64,000 nucleotides of DNA. It comes from Halichondria panicea. Taxonomy: Eukaryota; Porifera; Demospongiae; Suberitida; Halichondriidae. The first letter of the stretch is position 1; the number at the start of each line of letters is the position of its first letter. The notes under the pieces were generated by a model that did not search any database, was not told where the DNA came from, and was given only the letters and a program-made list of their open reading frames with translations. Below are positions 1-11,471 of the stretch, piece after piece. The position numbers were made by a program, and so were the translations under genes. Where the stretch lies: positions 3,909,899 through 3,973,898 of the forward strand of contig NC_087377.1 in NCBI RefSeq assembly GCF_963675165.1. The letters are read 5' to 3'.

Positions 1-429
1 TGGTGTACAAGATTGTTCACTATTACATGGAAAACCCGATACAGGGAAGCACCATTCTCAAGTATCCCATGAAAAATGTGAACGTGAGTAAAATTACGTG
101 ATTGCATGGATGAGTTGATAACAAGGGCGAAAACATTTTGAGAGCATTAACTTGTTTGTATGTTTACGGTCTCTTTCATTAACCCACTTCGAAATTCTCT
201 GTGACTATCAGCTGGCTTTACTTCTCCCTCCCTTCCCTCTAGCCAGTAGCCCCAATGTGTGGTATGGCCATGACATCATCTAGTTCTCCACACCTCGAGT
301 TTCCTACTGGAGGCCTCGTGACGAACGTACGACCTCACAAAACAAACCCTCAAAGGTGACCATCCTATAATCAGCTTACATGGCATTGTGTTGAATTTAT
401 ATACCCAACAAGATAACTTTAATAATGAA

Positions 430-957
430 AGCACCGCGGGTGCTGAAGCCTCGGTGGTGCCAAAGCTACATAACATAAAGCTAATAGATTAATTTTGCTG
501 CATGCAGAATCCAGAATCACAGGGAAACTCAAAGAGTGGGTAATGATCGACGATGATTGTTGTTAAAAATGATTGATGCCAAACGTTCAAGTCTAAAATT
601 AATGGCTGCAAGTCAGTATACGTAGAGCCTTGCAGCTCTCTTCTCACTCTTGCAGCTACCAATAGCTAGCGTTCTAGTGCAGAGCTAACTACTAAGTAGA
701 GTAGCAACATTCTGTGAACAAGTTTTGCTACGGACTCTTCTGAAAAAGCTGCATTGACATTCCAAGTAAGCAAAACTAGGCATAACTCGAGAATGAAGCA
801 TTATTTTGCAAATCCACAAATCGTCCAAGAAAACCTCTTACTTGCACTTCATTGATCCTTGAGCAGCTGTAGTGGTCTACACACACACACACACGCATGC
901 ACACACACAAACACTACCGTATACCTCGTTTGCGCATGCGCACCGAGGTATAAATGT
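430..957 (-). repeat. Dispersed repeat, copy 1 of about 550 bp
   Basis: This stretch is the reverse complement of 46513-47105. Matching landmarks include the cytosine-rich hairpin around GCACCGCGGGTGCTGAAGCC, the GAGAGCTGCAAGGCTC segment, a CA run at 877-915 and the terminal CGCATGCGCACCGAGGTATA. It is probably a non-autonomous mobile element. A fragment also appears at about 32160-32390. Confidence 0.6.
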
Positions 958-1020
958 ACAGGTGACATTTGATTATTATCATTCTATATAGAACAAAAAA
1001 TCTTGCCTCATCTATTGTAG

Positions 1021-3030
1021 GAGTATTGGTGAGTACAATGGCAAAGCTGGGAGCTTCTTGACTAGCTGTCTCCGAATACTATCCAGAAATGAAGTGGACT
1101 ACCTCAACACACTGGTGAGAATAATTATAGTGCACTTGAATTATAAGCATGCATGAAGCATGTGTTGTACTCGACTATAATTATACCGTATAGCGGGTAT
1201 ATTTCGAGCTTATAAATGTTTGTAGTTTTTGCTGATCAAGATAACCACGAACATTTATACCCACAAATTTAATATTGCATGCATGCCTGCTGCAGGAAGG
1301 CTGCTATTCCAAGAAACCTTTCTAACGGTCATTGCATGAAGTTTATACCCTCGAAATATACCCGCTTATATACGTACGGTATAAGAGCAGCTTGATTCAT
1401 AATCTTTGTATACGTACGTGCAAGAGTAGTTTTGCTATACGTGTATGGTGGTAATAATACGTAGACACTGTTTAGGAAGTTTCTACGTCATTTAGAAGCC
1501 CAAAGGGCTGGTTGTAGTATCCCGAACATAATTATATAGTGAGGGTTCTAAGTTTCTAAACAGTGTCTCAGCATTTTGAATCAGTATCTAGCCAATCAAA
1601 AAGGGAGTATGAACACTACCTCCAGTCGATCAATCAGATCGCAGGATTTATAGCTGCCATGATCTAATAATGTGTATAATTATACATGTAGCATATTATT
1701 TTCATGCTGCATGCACTGTTTTAGTTATTGATCATGACTTGGTATTGTCTCTCAATTAATGCAGACACTCCATAACGACCCTTACCCCAAGTGGAGTGAT
1801 GGACCACTCAAACTGCTCGACTCAAAGCGTACTTTATCCGATTCATTCAAATTTGATGCACAAAGTAACAAATTTCAAGTCGATTTCAAATCTGATAATA
1901 AACAATCGAGCTCTAAACAGAAGTGCAAGCTTCAGTGTCAGTCAGAAAAGGTACGCTGTCTAAGCAGATAGCATGTATAGACTACAGTAGTGCATGTGTC
2001 GGCTTGCGTACACAAATGGTTTGCTGCTTCGTCGACGTCTTTGAAAGGCTATAAACCAAAACCCTTATTTTCTAACTTAGCAAAACTTCAAAGGATAATC
2101 GCATTCATGAAACTATCCAATCTACCACATAATCCAATGTCAACATAATTATTGATAAGTTGATAGCACTTGTTGTAAGACTTATAAGTACATAAAAACA
2201 ATCTTCCACGGGCGGACAAGCTACGTGCTCCCAACTCAAAACTGCCTCTTATAATGGACAAACAGGAAACCACACCTTACATTAAAGAGATTGATATTAT
2301 TTCTTTATATCTTGTAATTAGTTTCTTAGCTTCTATGAATCCGTATAAGCAGCGCTGGCGGAAGCAGTTTGGCAGACCTGGCAACTGCTGGACCAATATC
2401 TTGAATATTATGAATTATGCAGCAGTGAGCAATTTCAAGAATTGTTCTTTTTATAGTAGTGGTTTTGGATTCTGCCCGTACTGTAGCGGATGCGTAAGTT
2501 ACACGCTCTCTCTCTTTTATGCGCTCTTGATATCATCTCTAGACAACTAGTCTATACAGCCTTGATAAAAGTCCTTTATTCAGACGTTCCACTGTATTTG
2601 TTGCATGCATGATTTGTTTTTAAGTGTGCATGATGTGCCGTCAGGAGTGCATGAACTGTATTACTAGAATGTTTTGCGAGAATCAAACATAATAATAAGC
2701 AAACTTTGCGATGGTTGATCAATTTGCAACAATAAAATCGCAAAACCTAAAATTTAATTATTTAAACGATCCTTGCCAGAACGCAATAGTTGATCGCGAA
2801 GGTCCAAGTTTTCTGCTGTATATTTGGCTCATTCGCAAAGGTTTTTCACCAGCAAAATATTCTAGTAATACGGCTTGTATAATAATTATGTTGTACTCTC
2901 TATAAAATGTAACAATTCTGTTGACTTTTTGCAGGATTTCTCTGTTTGGCAAGATTTGCTCGCTTTTTCATCTACTAACGCTTCAACCAATGATGGCCAA
3001 AAAAGTGCAGTATCACATGACTTAATTTAA
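1021..3030 (+). CDS. 3' end of an unrecognised upstream gene (last three exons)
   Basis: Three exons join in phase: 1021-1114 (AG acceptor, GTGAGA donor), 1765-1950 (GCAG acceptor, GTACGC donor) and 2935-3030 (TTTTGCAG acceptor, stop TAA). They read S-I-G-E-Y-N-G-K-A-G-S-F, then a segment with N-D-P-Y-P-K-W-S-D-G-P-L-K-L, a charged serine/lysine-rich stretch, and a tail D-F-S-V-W-Q-D-L-L ending S-H-D-L-I. Exons two and three both begin in phase 0. An exon-like stretch at 1-83 with a GTGAGT or GTAAAA donor may be the preceding exon, but its frame is uncertain. I recognise no domain; the tail looks hydrophilic and possibly disordered. It ends about 340 bases before the first Death-domain gene on the same strand and shares no exon with that family. 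Confidence 0.5.
1184..1382. mobile_element. MITE, TACCGTATAGCGGGTA family
   Basis: Terminal inverted repeats begin TACCGTATAGCGGGTAT and end ACGGTATA-like, about 200 bp apart. Other members lie at 8200-8397, 38606-38815 and 43589-43755 (truncated), with relics in intron 4 of DD5 and DD10. It lies in an intron of the upstream gene. Confidence 0.65.
1464..1572. repeat. Fold-back element related to 47519-47655
   Basis: The arms AGACACTGTTTAGGAAG and its imperfect complement TTTCTAAACAGTGTCT flank a GTTGTAGTATCC core that is repeated at 47519-47655. Confidence 0.55.
2695..2885. repeat. Dispersed repeat, TTTTGCTGGTGAAAAA family
   Basis: This segment is similar, in reverse orientation, to 12990-13170 and more distantly to 24568-24760. 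Shared words include GAATGAGCCAAAT, TTGCGTTCTGGCAAGGATCG and GATCGACCATCGCAAA. It explains short open frames here on both strands. Confidence 0.55.
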
Positions 3031-3310
3031 TCATTCTTACAATTCATTCAGTTATTTGTTTGTTACGTTTTCCATCCCCTTTTTTCATATGTGCATGGCA
3101 TTCTCCCACTTCAGTCTAATACTCTAAACGATATATCAAATTCTGCATTGTAATAACAAACATGCAGTATAATATGGATGTGTTGACATTCTCTGTTATG
3201 ATTCAATACTCTTGATTTATAGTTATAGGTATAGTGTTTTGACAAGCTCCTGCTATTTGTAGGTATAGGCTTAGATCAGCATGCTTTCAGCACATGCAGT
3301 CTTTCATGAT

Positions 3311-3366
3311 CAGGGTGTGTCATTGTTTCTGTTGAAGTCAGCACAAATGGCGTGTAAACAAAACAA
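3311..3366 (+). promoter_or_regulatory. Putative upstream module of DD1
   Basis: A degenerate copy of the module seen upstream of other family members: GTGTCATTGTTTCTGTTG, then AAGTCAGCACAAA and GTGTAAACA ending just before the start codon. There is no CACTTCCTTG element here. Inferred from conservation only. Confidence 0.35.
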
Positions 3367-3812
3367 ATGGCAAGTCCTCACAGTGTAACAAAAGCTGACA
3401 GCATTGATCATGAAGGTATAACAACATAGCCGGCCTGCATGTGACTACTATAGTTCATAGCAGTATAGATCTATACAGTACATTATTCACAGGGGGGGCA
3501 CATATGATTTCAAGGCCTACGCTGAAGGATCTGATGAAAGAACTTGTCTCTGTTGTTAAGTGGCAGCAGCTTATGCTCAATATGGGAATGAAAAACTATG
3601 AAAGCGAGAAGATAAAGGTGAATATCCCAAACGATGTTGATGAACAAAAGCTTGAGGCCTTTAGCAAGTGGTTGAAGATGAAACCTGATGCTTGCTGGAA
3701 GAATGTCATTGATGCTTTGTATGAAATGGATGATCATATCACTCTGGCTAGTATTCTTGCTAGGAAGTACGACTGGAAAGACCCAAGAGTGTATTATATT
3801 AATTAATTAATA

Positions 3813-3998
3813 CCAAGGGTGTATAAAAGAAGAGAGGGCATGCAACTCCAAATGAACACGTGGGCGGATGAATGTGAAATTTATATTTTTAGCACTTCAT
3901 GCAAATGCGCACATTCCTCTGCCCACTTTTGAACTCTGCTAGCTACGTGTACTGATAGTGGAGTTACATGCCCTCTCTTCTTTTATATGCCCTTGTTA
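3813..3998. mobile_element. MITE, GGGTGTATAAAAGAAGAG family
   Basis: Inverted ends ACCAAGGGTGTATAAAAGAA and CTTCTTTTATATGCCCTTG enclose about 185 bp in intron 2 of DD1. A second full member is at 16433-16675, and a minimal end-to-end palindrome at 40776-40830. Confidence 0.7.
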
Positions 3999-4014
3999 AT
4001 ACTGCATATACCAT

Positions 4015-4305
4015 CATATATAAAGTAGAAGAGAGGGATTGGCAACAGAAGTGGTTCACGTGATGTTTCTATACATTGAAGTCAGCTACGTTAGTGAATG
4101 CTATCCGTGTTTTGCTCTAAAACTCCGGGAAACTTATTGTAATCATTTATAATTTGGAAGAGAAGAAAATAATCTTGTTTGTTGTGATAAAAATTAATTA
4201 TATATAGCTAGAAGAATGCACAGTATAAGCCTCGATCAAAACCGCGGGGAAACACAGGTCGGAACTCGAGGTTGCTTCTGTTGCCAATCCCTCTCTTCTA
4301 CTATA
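4015..4305. mobile_element. MITE, GTAGAAGAGAGGGATTGGC family
   Basis: Nearly perfect terminal inverted repeats of about 33 bp (GTAGAAGAGAGGGATTGGCA at 4025 and its complement ending near 4305) surround a 290 bp element. It sits directly behind the 3813-3998 element in intron 2 of DD1. Confidence 0.7.
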
Positions 4306-5346
4306 ATTATCTATATAAATTATGATGTTGGAAAAATTATGTAATCATAATGTTCATGTGCATTAAAACTGTATTACGTGTGTTTGGTATATTTTTTGGG
4401 CTGTATGCATGCAAGTGCCTCTTATGGAGCTCTCATCTCTGCCAGGAAAATTGGTGATATACCTTGTCGAAGATTTCTTCCTAAACTTGATCATGGACTA
4501 GAATACTACACATTTGAAGATGAATCAGTACGACCAATGAATGAAAGGTATAATTATAGGTATTAGCTGGTGACAAAGTGTATATCTGTATCCCCAGATC
4601 AGCAGCAGCAAGGACATCTTTCTTCTCAGATCTCTTACAGACTCGTCCACACCCCTACAGTCTGACCGATTTCTTTAGGAGCATTGAAAAGAGTAACAAT
4701 AAGGGAGACTTCAAAGTTGGACTTGAAGCAAGGTTCTATATAACCCTAATGTATATATAGTCCTTTAAATGTATTTTTATAGGTTTGGATCATTGTACTG
4801 GAAGCTGAACCCGGAGACAATACTTTCCCATACTCAACCAAGCTGGATTGGATCAGATCTAAATTGCTCCAAAAAACAGCTTTCAACCCTCAGTAAGTTA
4901 GTATAATTATAGGTATTTCTTATTCCTACTTCATACAGAGTAGAAGAAACTGATGTTGGGCAATTGTTCACTGGGAGAGAGCAACTTGGGAAAGAGGTCA
5001 CTAGAGTAACCTTGAACTTTGTAGTGGAGGGTCAAGATGAAGGGAGATACTCAGCTGTCATTGCTACGTATGGTGACGGTGATGTCTTTTACCTGGACGC
5101 TGTGTACAGAAAAACGGCCATTGACAAGAGAGCAAGATTAAATATTGCTCTACCGGGATGGTAAGCATCACATAATATATCACTGCTGTTTTCATTCTCT
5201 TTTAGGAAGTATGACTTAATTGAGGATCTCTGATTGTACTGAATGTATTTTGTTGGCTGAGCACGAGAACAGTAAACCATATAAGAATGCCCAAACCATT
5301 GCTAGATCTTTACGCAGACTGTGAGTTGCCTAGAAATACGTTGATC

Positions 5347-6431
5347 TAGCCTCGATCCCAGGCCGAGTTTTCGCTTTTATAACGGTTAGGCGAACAACTG
5401 GGCCTGGTACTAGTTGTCTGCGCATGCGTCAGTCGTTCATCAGATTCTGACGAATGGATATTCTCGTTCACTTTCGTGACATTTATATTCGTGTACTATC
5501 GTGTACTAGAAGTCAGTTCCCGTTTTATCATTATTGGAATCGATTGGAATCGATTGGAATGGCTCTTAGCTGAAGCTTCTCTCTTCTCTGAAGCTTATTC
5601 TGAAGACTGAACAACAAGGGAAGAGGTATAAAGCTTTGTCAAGCTTGTTAAGGTCAGATATTTTTGTGTGGGCCCTATGGCCGGCTATGCTATCAAGTCT
5701 TGTTCATGTTTGGCAAGAATGTAGGTAGACTATAGTTTCATCATTAATATGGTGGATCAAGTGAAGAGTGTGAGCTAGAGAACTTGGTGCTGCCATCATC
5801 AGCTCGTCGACAATGACACTATAACTGAGAAATTTCTACACGTATTTAAAATGTCTACTTCTCTGTACAGGAGCAATGGCTAATATCCAGCTGTCCCAAC
5901 AGTGCTCCTCTTGGCTATACTAACGGACAAGACTGGACAGTTTGAGGTAAGGGTTTAACCGTCTTTGGTTTCTTTTAATATTGTCCTATACTCACAGACA
6001 CAGGACTGGAGTATGACCTGCTCATTCGAGCGTTGCTGGGTAGCTCAGAGACATCAAGAGAATCTACGTTTTCTCAAGCAATGAGTTACGAGTTGGGGCC
6101 TAGAATCAGAGAAGTCCAGCAGCCTGCTAAATCTTTTTGAAACGTAATTTGAAGGCATTCAATCATCCTGAAGTTGCCCTGGGTCACTGTAATTGTGCTG
6201 CAGCACAACTGGCAACTCCCCAGGCCTTTGTGAAGCAGCTCCCTATGTGCATCTTTTGTGTACTCACTCTGTGCATTTTCTGTGTACAAATTTCGATTAT
6301 TGATTTATTAAATATTTTTGCCCACCACAAATATACAATGAAAATTTGACGCATGCGCAGACAACTAGTACCAGGCCCAGTTGTTCGCCTAACCGTTATA
6401 AAAGCGAAAACTCGGCCTGGGATCGAGGCTA
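5347..6431. mobile_element. Fold-back (Mutator-like?) element in DD1 intron 7
   Basis: About 80 bp arms, starting TAGCCTCGATCCCAGGCCGA at 5347 and inverted at 6354-6431, flank about 0.9 kb. ACGTTGATC precedes and ATGTTGATC follows, which looks like an imperfect 9 bp target duplication as in Mutator elements. However, paralogues carry GTTGATAATGTTGATAAT at this intron position, so the duplication may predate the insertion. The interior has a GATTGGAATC triple repeat near 5538-5565 and exon-like sequence at 5880-6140. Related ends occur at 59196-59368 and partial ends at 11924-11970 and 56098-56120. Confidence 0.65.
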
Positions 6432-8199
6432 ATGTTGATCATGCATGCATCTGAAAAATTGCTACAGTTCCAATAGAAAACTTTGTGTCATTCTCCGTGG
6501 ATCGTCACCAAATAATGAAAGCTCTTGGAAAGTCAAGTACATTCGACAGCGTGCGCAAAGGCAGTACAAATGGAAACCAGAGAAAAAGTGTGTCTAAAAA
6601 GTTCTGTGAAATTGTGTTCTTGATCTGTTATGCTGTATATAATACCACTTTCACTTTCAATGTGTATTTCAATGTGTATATATACATATACAGGTGGATC
6701 TTGGCCTGTTATGATATTGATATCCTTGATTATGAAACAATTCGTGCTGTTGTCGACACTGCCCCACTGAATGAAGGAGTGGACATATTGGAGTTTGACT
6801 ACTCAAGAAAAGAAATCGAGGTATGTCGAGAATGTGCTTGCATGTGTATACAAACGATATTGGCACTATATTATATGCTTGTATTGATGTGTGATATAGG
6901 CACGAGATTACTAATTATGGCCGTACCATAATTATAATGTAACTAAATAATAATATCCCGAAAGCTTTGGGGCCAGAAGATATTCCCAAGAAATGTTGAC
7001 GACACCCACCCCTCACGAGACAAGTACTACTACATGGAAGGGATTGAGGGAGTGCGACTGCCTGGGGGGGAACTCAAGGAGCCGTACAATTGGACCACTG
7101 AGAAACTGTTGGAAAATTTCGAGGAGTTTCTGGGAGATGCTTTCAAGATTGCTCACATCCTCGATGGTTCACCTTACTAATCATTTTTTAGTTTGTCGAT
7201 CACCTATAGTTAATTATCTGTATAATTATATATAGTCAGTACAATACGTGTGTCTCATTCATCTTATCATCATATCAATTCAAATCATAGAGTGTCAGTA
7301 GAGCTTTCATTATGATGCTAAAAATGCATATCGTAAGATGTTATCATGCACTGTTAAATTTACAATGACATAAGATTTCATATAGCAGGTATGCATTTAT
7401 GGAGGTGTGCATATCAGAGAGGTTTTTGGATCATAGTTGGGCAGGATCTATAGGTAACCTATACTGTAGCTGAATCTCCACTTGTAACATTAGCCATGCA
7501 TGGGCCTAGCTATAGTTGTCGACCTAGCATTATTCTAGAGACAAATTGGCCTAGAAACAAGGTTATATGATACAGTCAATAATACAGTCAATAATACTGA
7601 ATGTGATATAATAATTATGCAGGAGAGTGTATACAGTGCACATGCATGCATGCATAGAAAATATAAAACGTATTTTTTAGCCATTGCATAATATATGATA
7701 CCAGGAGTGCACCTGATGATACACATTATATTAAATTTTTCATGTATTATATTTCGTATACGAAAATTAAAACTACGAAATTATTCTACCGCATTAGTTA
7801 CTATCCTGAGCTGTATATACAAAATTAATTATTGAAATAATTATTTAAATGCCTATTGGGTATAGTTCATACGAAAATGTACACCAACAAAAATTATCCG
7901 CTATAATTATGGTATAGGTAAATGATAGAATAATTATATAAGCTGCAACATAATTTTTATTTACCTCCAAAATTGTTCATCGTGCATGGGAAGAATGATA
8001 TCCAAACTATAACCATACCGACGCGTGGTGACAATGTCTCGGACCTTATAGCCAAAAACCGTTCAGTGGTCTTTCCTCACTCGAACTGATTACCCACTGT
8101 ATAACACTGTTTATGATGGTGTATTGTACCTTATTCATTCACCTATAATTATACACATGCAGCACATTTCCATTCCTGTCGTATACATGCAACTATATA

Positions 8200-8397
8200 T
8201 ACCGTATAGCGGGTAATTTTCGTGGGGTAAAAAATTCGTTATTTTCGTGGGCAAGCAGACCTTCACGAAATTTGTACGTAGACGTGGCCTTACCGGAACG
8301 TATCAATGCAGTGCAGGCAATGAGACTGAACGAAATTTTACTCACGAAAATCACCGTTTTCGAGTTAAAATAAGAAAATTACCCGCTATACGGTATA
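8200..8397. mobile_element. MITE, TACCGTATAGCGGGTA family (full length)
   Basis: Clear terminal inverted repeats: TACCGTATAGCGGGTAATTT at the left and AAATTACCCGCTATACGGTA at the right. The paralogous spacer at 43589-43755 retains the left end but has lost the right. Confidence 0.8.
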
Positions 8398-8718
8398 TTA
8401 TTGTAATCATAATTATACTCACAAACGTGTGGTAATCTATTCTCTAGAAGCACGCCATGTACGTTAATCAATCTAGCTGTGATGTATTATATAAGGTCCC
8501 CCATATATACATGCGTAATAGTGCAGTTAACTCTATAGAGTTGGTTGATTTGAAATACTCCATTGAAACAAAGGAAATTACTCACTTTCACAGCTGCTAC
8601 CATGATAGCTAGGTATGCATGCATTATAATGATTATTATATATATATAATTATACAGTTGTTGCATTTGAATTGACTGCAGGGGCAACTCAAGTTATACT
8701 TATAACTGTTGTGTTGAG

Positions 8719-8800
8719 CAGACAGCTCATGAGCCCCACCCACACTTCCTTGTTGATGTCAAGTCAGCACTACCACAGTTGTAAAACACTGATGAGGTAA
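8719..8800 (+). promoter_or_regulatory. Conserved upstream module of DD2
   Basis: Contains CCCCACCCACACTTCCTTG, then GTCAAGTCAGCACTA and AGTTGTAAAACACTGATGAG, about 115 bases before the start codon. The same order of words precedes DD3, DD4, DD9 and DD11. They resemble ETS (CTTCC), Maf/AP-1 half-site (GTCAGCA) and forkhead (TGTAAAC) motifs; binding is inference. Confidence 0.45.
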
Positions 8801-8860
8801 TAATTAGCACTAGCTATAATATTATTGTGATACCATACTATAATATATAAAGTAGACACA

Positions 8861-11471
8861 ATGGCTAGCCCCGGAGTAACAAGAGCTGACAGCATGATTG
8901 TACAGGTTAGTACATTATTTAAATAGCTTCTACGCGATGTAGATCTACGTATACATAATTAATATCTACAGAGGGCACATATGAAGTCTCGGCCCCTTCT
9001 GAAGGACCTGGTGAAGGATCTTGACACCCTTATCGCCTGGCAACTGCTCATGATTAAGTTGGGAGTGGAAAAGTTTGAAAACGATAAGATAGAGAAGAAT
9101 TTTCCAAATGATATTGATCGACGAAAACAGGAGGCCTTTGACAAGTGGTTGAGGATGAAACCTGATGCTTGCTGGAAGGATGTTATTGATGCTCTGTATG
9201 AAATGGAGGAGATCACTCTGGCTAGTGGTCTTGCTAGGAAATACGCCTGGGAAGATCCAAGGGTACGTATTTAAATATGCTACCACTTCATTGCTCATTA
9301 AGCTATGCATACATGCAGGTATACGTAAGCAGCAACTACTTAAGTACCTCTAAGGCTGCTCGTGTCACTGCCAGAAAAATTGGTGATATACCTTGTCGAA
9401 AATTTCTTCCTAAACTTTATCATGGACAAGATTACTACACATTAGAAGATGCTTTAGTGCGACCAATTGATAGAAGGTATTACTCACTCCATATAGTGAC
9501 TGAATATATGTATACCGACACACACAAACACACACATGCAGATCAGCAGAAGTCAGGACAACTTTTTTTTCAGATCTTTTGCTCCCTCGACATCCACGCC
9601 CCAACTTTAACAGTCTGGCCAATTTCTTTAGGAGCATTGAAGAAAATAACAGTAAAAGCGACTTCTTGGTTGGGCTGGAAGCAAGGTAACATTTTAAAGT
9701 GCCGTGCATGGTGATGATTATCTAGTATAAGGTAAGACGTACATCATTGCAGGTTTGGACGTATGTATTTGAAACTGTATCCAGAAAATGTACTTCCTGC
9801 TAACTCAACTAGCAAAGAGTGGACGAAATCCAAGTCACTTCGAAAAGCAGCATTCAACACCCAGTAAGAATTGTTATAAGTGTATTTCTATACCTACCTT
9901 ACATGTACTCAGAGTGGAAGAAGCCGATGTTGGGCAACTGTTTGTTGGGAGGGAGCAGCTCGGGAAAAAGATCACTGAAATATCTGTGAAATTCAAAGTG
10001 GAGGGTCAACATGAAGGGAGATACTCGGCAGTCATTGCTACGTATGAAGATGGTGACATGTTTAGCCTGGATGCAGTGTACAGAGAACCAGCCGTTGATA
10101 AGAGAGCAAGATTAAGCATTGCTCTACCAGGATAGTAAGTTTAATTATAATTAATGTCGCAGTCCTCTTCATTTACCTTATAATTATAGCAAGTATGACT
10201 TGAGGATATCTGATTGTATTGAATGCATCTTGCTAGCTGAACATGAGAAAAGTATACCTTATCAGATGGCCGAATCTATTACTAGGTCTTTGTGCAGACT
10301 GTGAGTTTCCTTTTAACATGTTGATAATGTTGATAACCATTGTAAACATTTATACAGTCCCGCTAGAAAGCTTCGTATTATTCTCCACGGATCATCTCGA
10401 AACAAGGAGAGCATTTGGAAAGTCAACTACATTCGACAACGTACTCAAAAGCAGTACAAATGGAAACCAGAGAAAAAGTAAGTCTAAAGTACACAATTTG
10501 TCTATAGTTTGTCTAAAATTATCTACTTCATAATAGGTGGATTTTGGCCCAGTACGATGTTGATGTCTTTGACTATAAAACGAATCGCACTGTGGAAGTG
10601 CACCCACTGAATGAAGGAGTGGACATTACCGAGGACTACTCTAGAAGTGAAGTCGAGGTTTGTTGTGAATGTCTGTTTTTGTACGTCTAGTAATGTGAAT
10701 ATGCATGTGCTTGAACGTAGCAATTGATAGTATATAAAGCATAATTACATTTCTAAGAAACGGTGCTGCATGATACCATTGTGCAGGTGAATGAATAAGC
10801 TACGACATATCCTTTATATTTCTAGTAACATTATTATTAATAGAATAGCCAAAAATGTTAAGTGGTTAATCGGCTAGAGTAATTCAGAAAAAACCAACGA
10901 TTTTAGGCTAAGGTCTGGGACTTTGTCATGCACACGTGTCGTCTATATAGATACGTATATTGGCTATAATAATGAAGGGTTGCACGAAAGATCAATTGTA
11001 TAGCTATATAGTCGTATACAATTATTAGCTGTCTGACCATGCACATGCAAGGTGAAGCCCATTGTATAATTATGGCAGTTATACTGGTCAGACTATAAAT
11101 TATAGGTATATAGCTAAATACCATTATTGCAAATACACGTTCAAATTAAAGAGCGGATCTTTTATATAACAATAATAATTGATCATGCACAGTATAGTAA
11201 CATTATTCCTTACTGTATAATGGCATTACTGTTACAATAATAATTATCCCCGCAGCTTTGGGGTCAAAAGATATATCCAAGTAATGTTAGTGACACTCAC
11301 CCCTCACGAGACAAGTACTACTACATGGAAGGGATTGAGGGAGTGCGACTGCCTGGGGGGGAACTCAGGGAGCCGTACAATTGGACCACTAAGGAACTGT
11401 TGAGAGATTTCGAGGAGTTTCTGGGAGATGCATTCAAGATTGCTCACATCCTTGATGGATCACCTTACTGA
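8861..11471 (+). CDS. DD2: Death-domain protein, intact (512 aa)
   Basis: Exons: 8861-8905, 8972-9262, 9319-9476, 9542-9685, 9753-9863, 9913-10134, 10190-10300, 10358-10477, 10537-10657, 11256-11471; these sum to 513 codons with no internal stop. Residues about 24-112 form a Death-fold domain: L-K-D-L, W-Q-L-L-M-I-K-L-G, E-A-F-D-K-W-L, D-A-C-W-K-D-V-I-D-A-L-Y and L-A-S-G-L-A-R-K-Y match the alternating helices and core tryptophans. Death domains are known to assemble by homotypic contacts in apoptotic and innate immune complexes; that role here is inference. The remaining 400 residues belong to no family I recognise. Exon 1 lacks one base relative to DD9, but exon 2 compensates, so intron 1 is phase 0 here instead of 1. 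Intron 9 is 0.6 kb and holds a dispersed repeat. Confidence 0.85.

Larger units (their letters stand above)
3367..7180 (+). pseudogene. DD1: Death-domain family copy, decayed
   Basis: Exons: 3367-3415, 3493-3788 (Death domain), about 4403-4547, 4598-4732, 4783-4892, 4939-5160, 5206-5320, 6468-6587, 6694-6820, 6965-7180. The Death-domain exon is open but divergent: it reads D-A-C-W-K-N-V-I-D-A-L-Y and has M-D-D-H-I-T-L-A-S where paralogues have M-E-E-I-T-L-A-S. Exon 3 has lost its usual CAG acceptor and first codons. Exon 5 lacks one C near 4830 relative to paralogues (CTTTCCCATAC against CTTCCCCCATAC), shifting frame. Exon 7 has a four-base AATT insertion near 5217 and then meets TGA. Intron 2 carries two inverted-repeat elements and intron 7 a 1.08 kb insertion. 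Exons 8 to 10 remain open. The multiple lesions argue for a pseudogene rather than sequencing error. Confidence 0.75.
7181..8860. other. Spacer DD1-DD2, duplicated upstream of DD9
   Basis: No gene seen. From about 7285 to the DD2 exons this spacer is closely matched by 42325-44700. It contains the MITE at 8200-8397 and a repeat at 8010-8100 (GTTCAGTGGTCTTTCCTC) that recurs at 12370-12470 and 43405-43495 and, inverted, in intron 9 of DD2, DD6 and DD9. Confidence 0.7.

Noticed and set aside
6993-7235. Open frame with T-P-H-E-T-S-T-T-T-W-K-G-L-R-E, seen also at 24202-24387
   Set aside because: Out-of-frame reading of exon 10; the true frame gives the conserved Y-N-W-T-T-E-E-L-L segment.
8959-9310. 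Minus-strand open frames of 85-140 codons opposite the Death-domain exons of many copies
   Set aside because: They recur only because the exon is conserved; the reading is the antisense shadow of exon 2 and has no splice partners.
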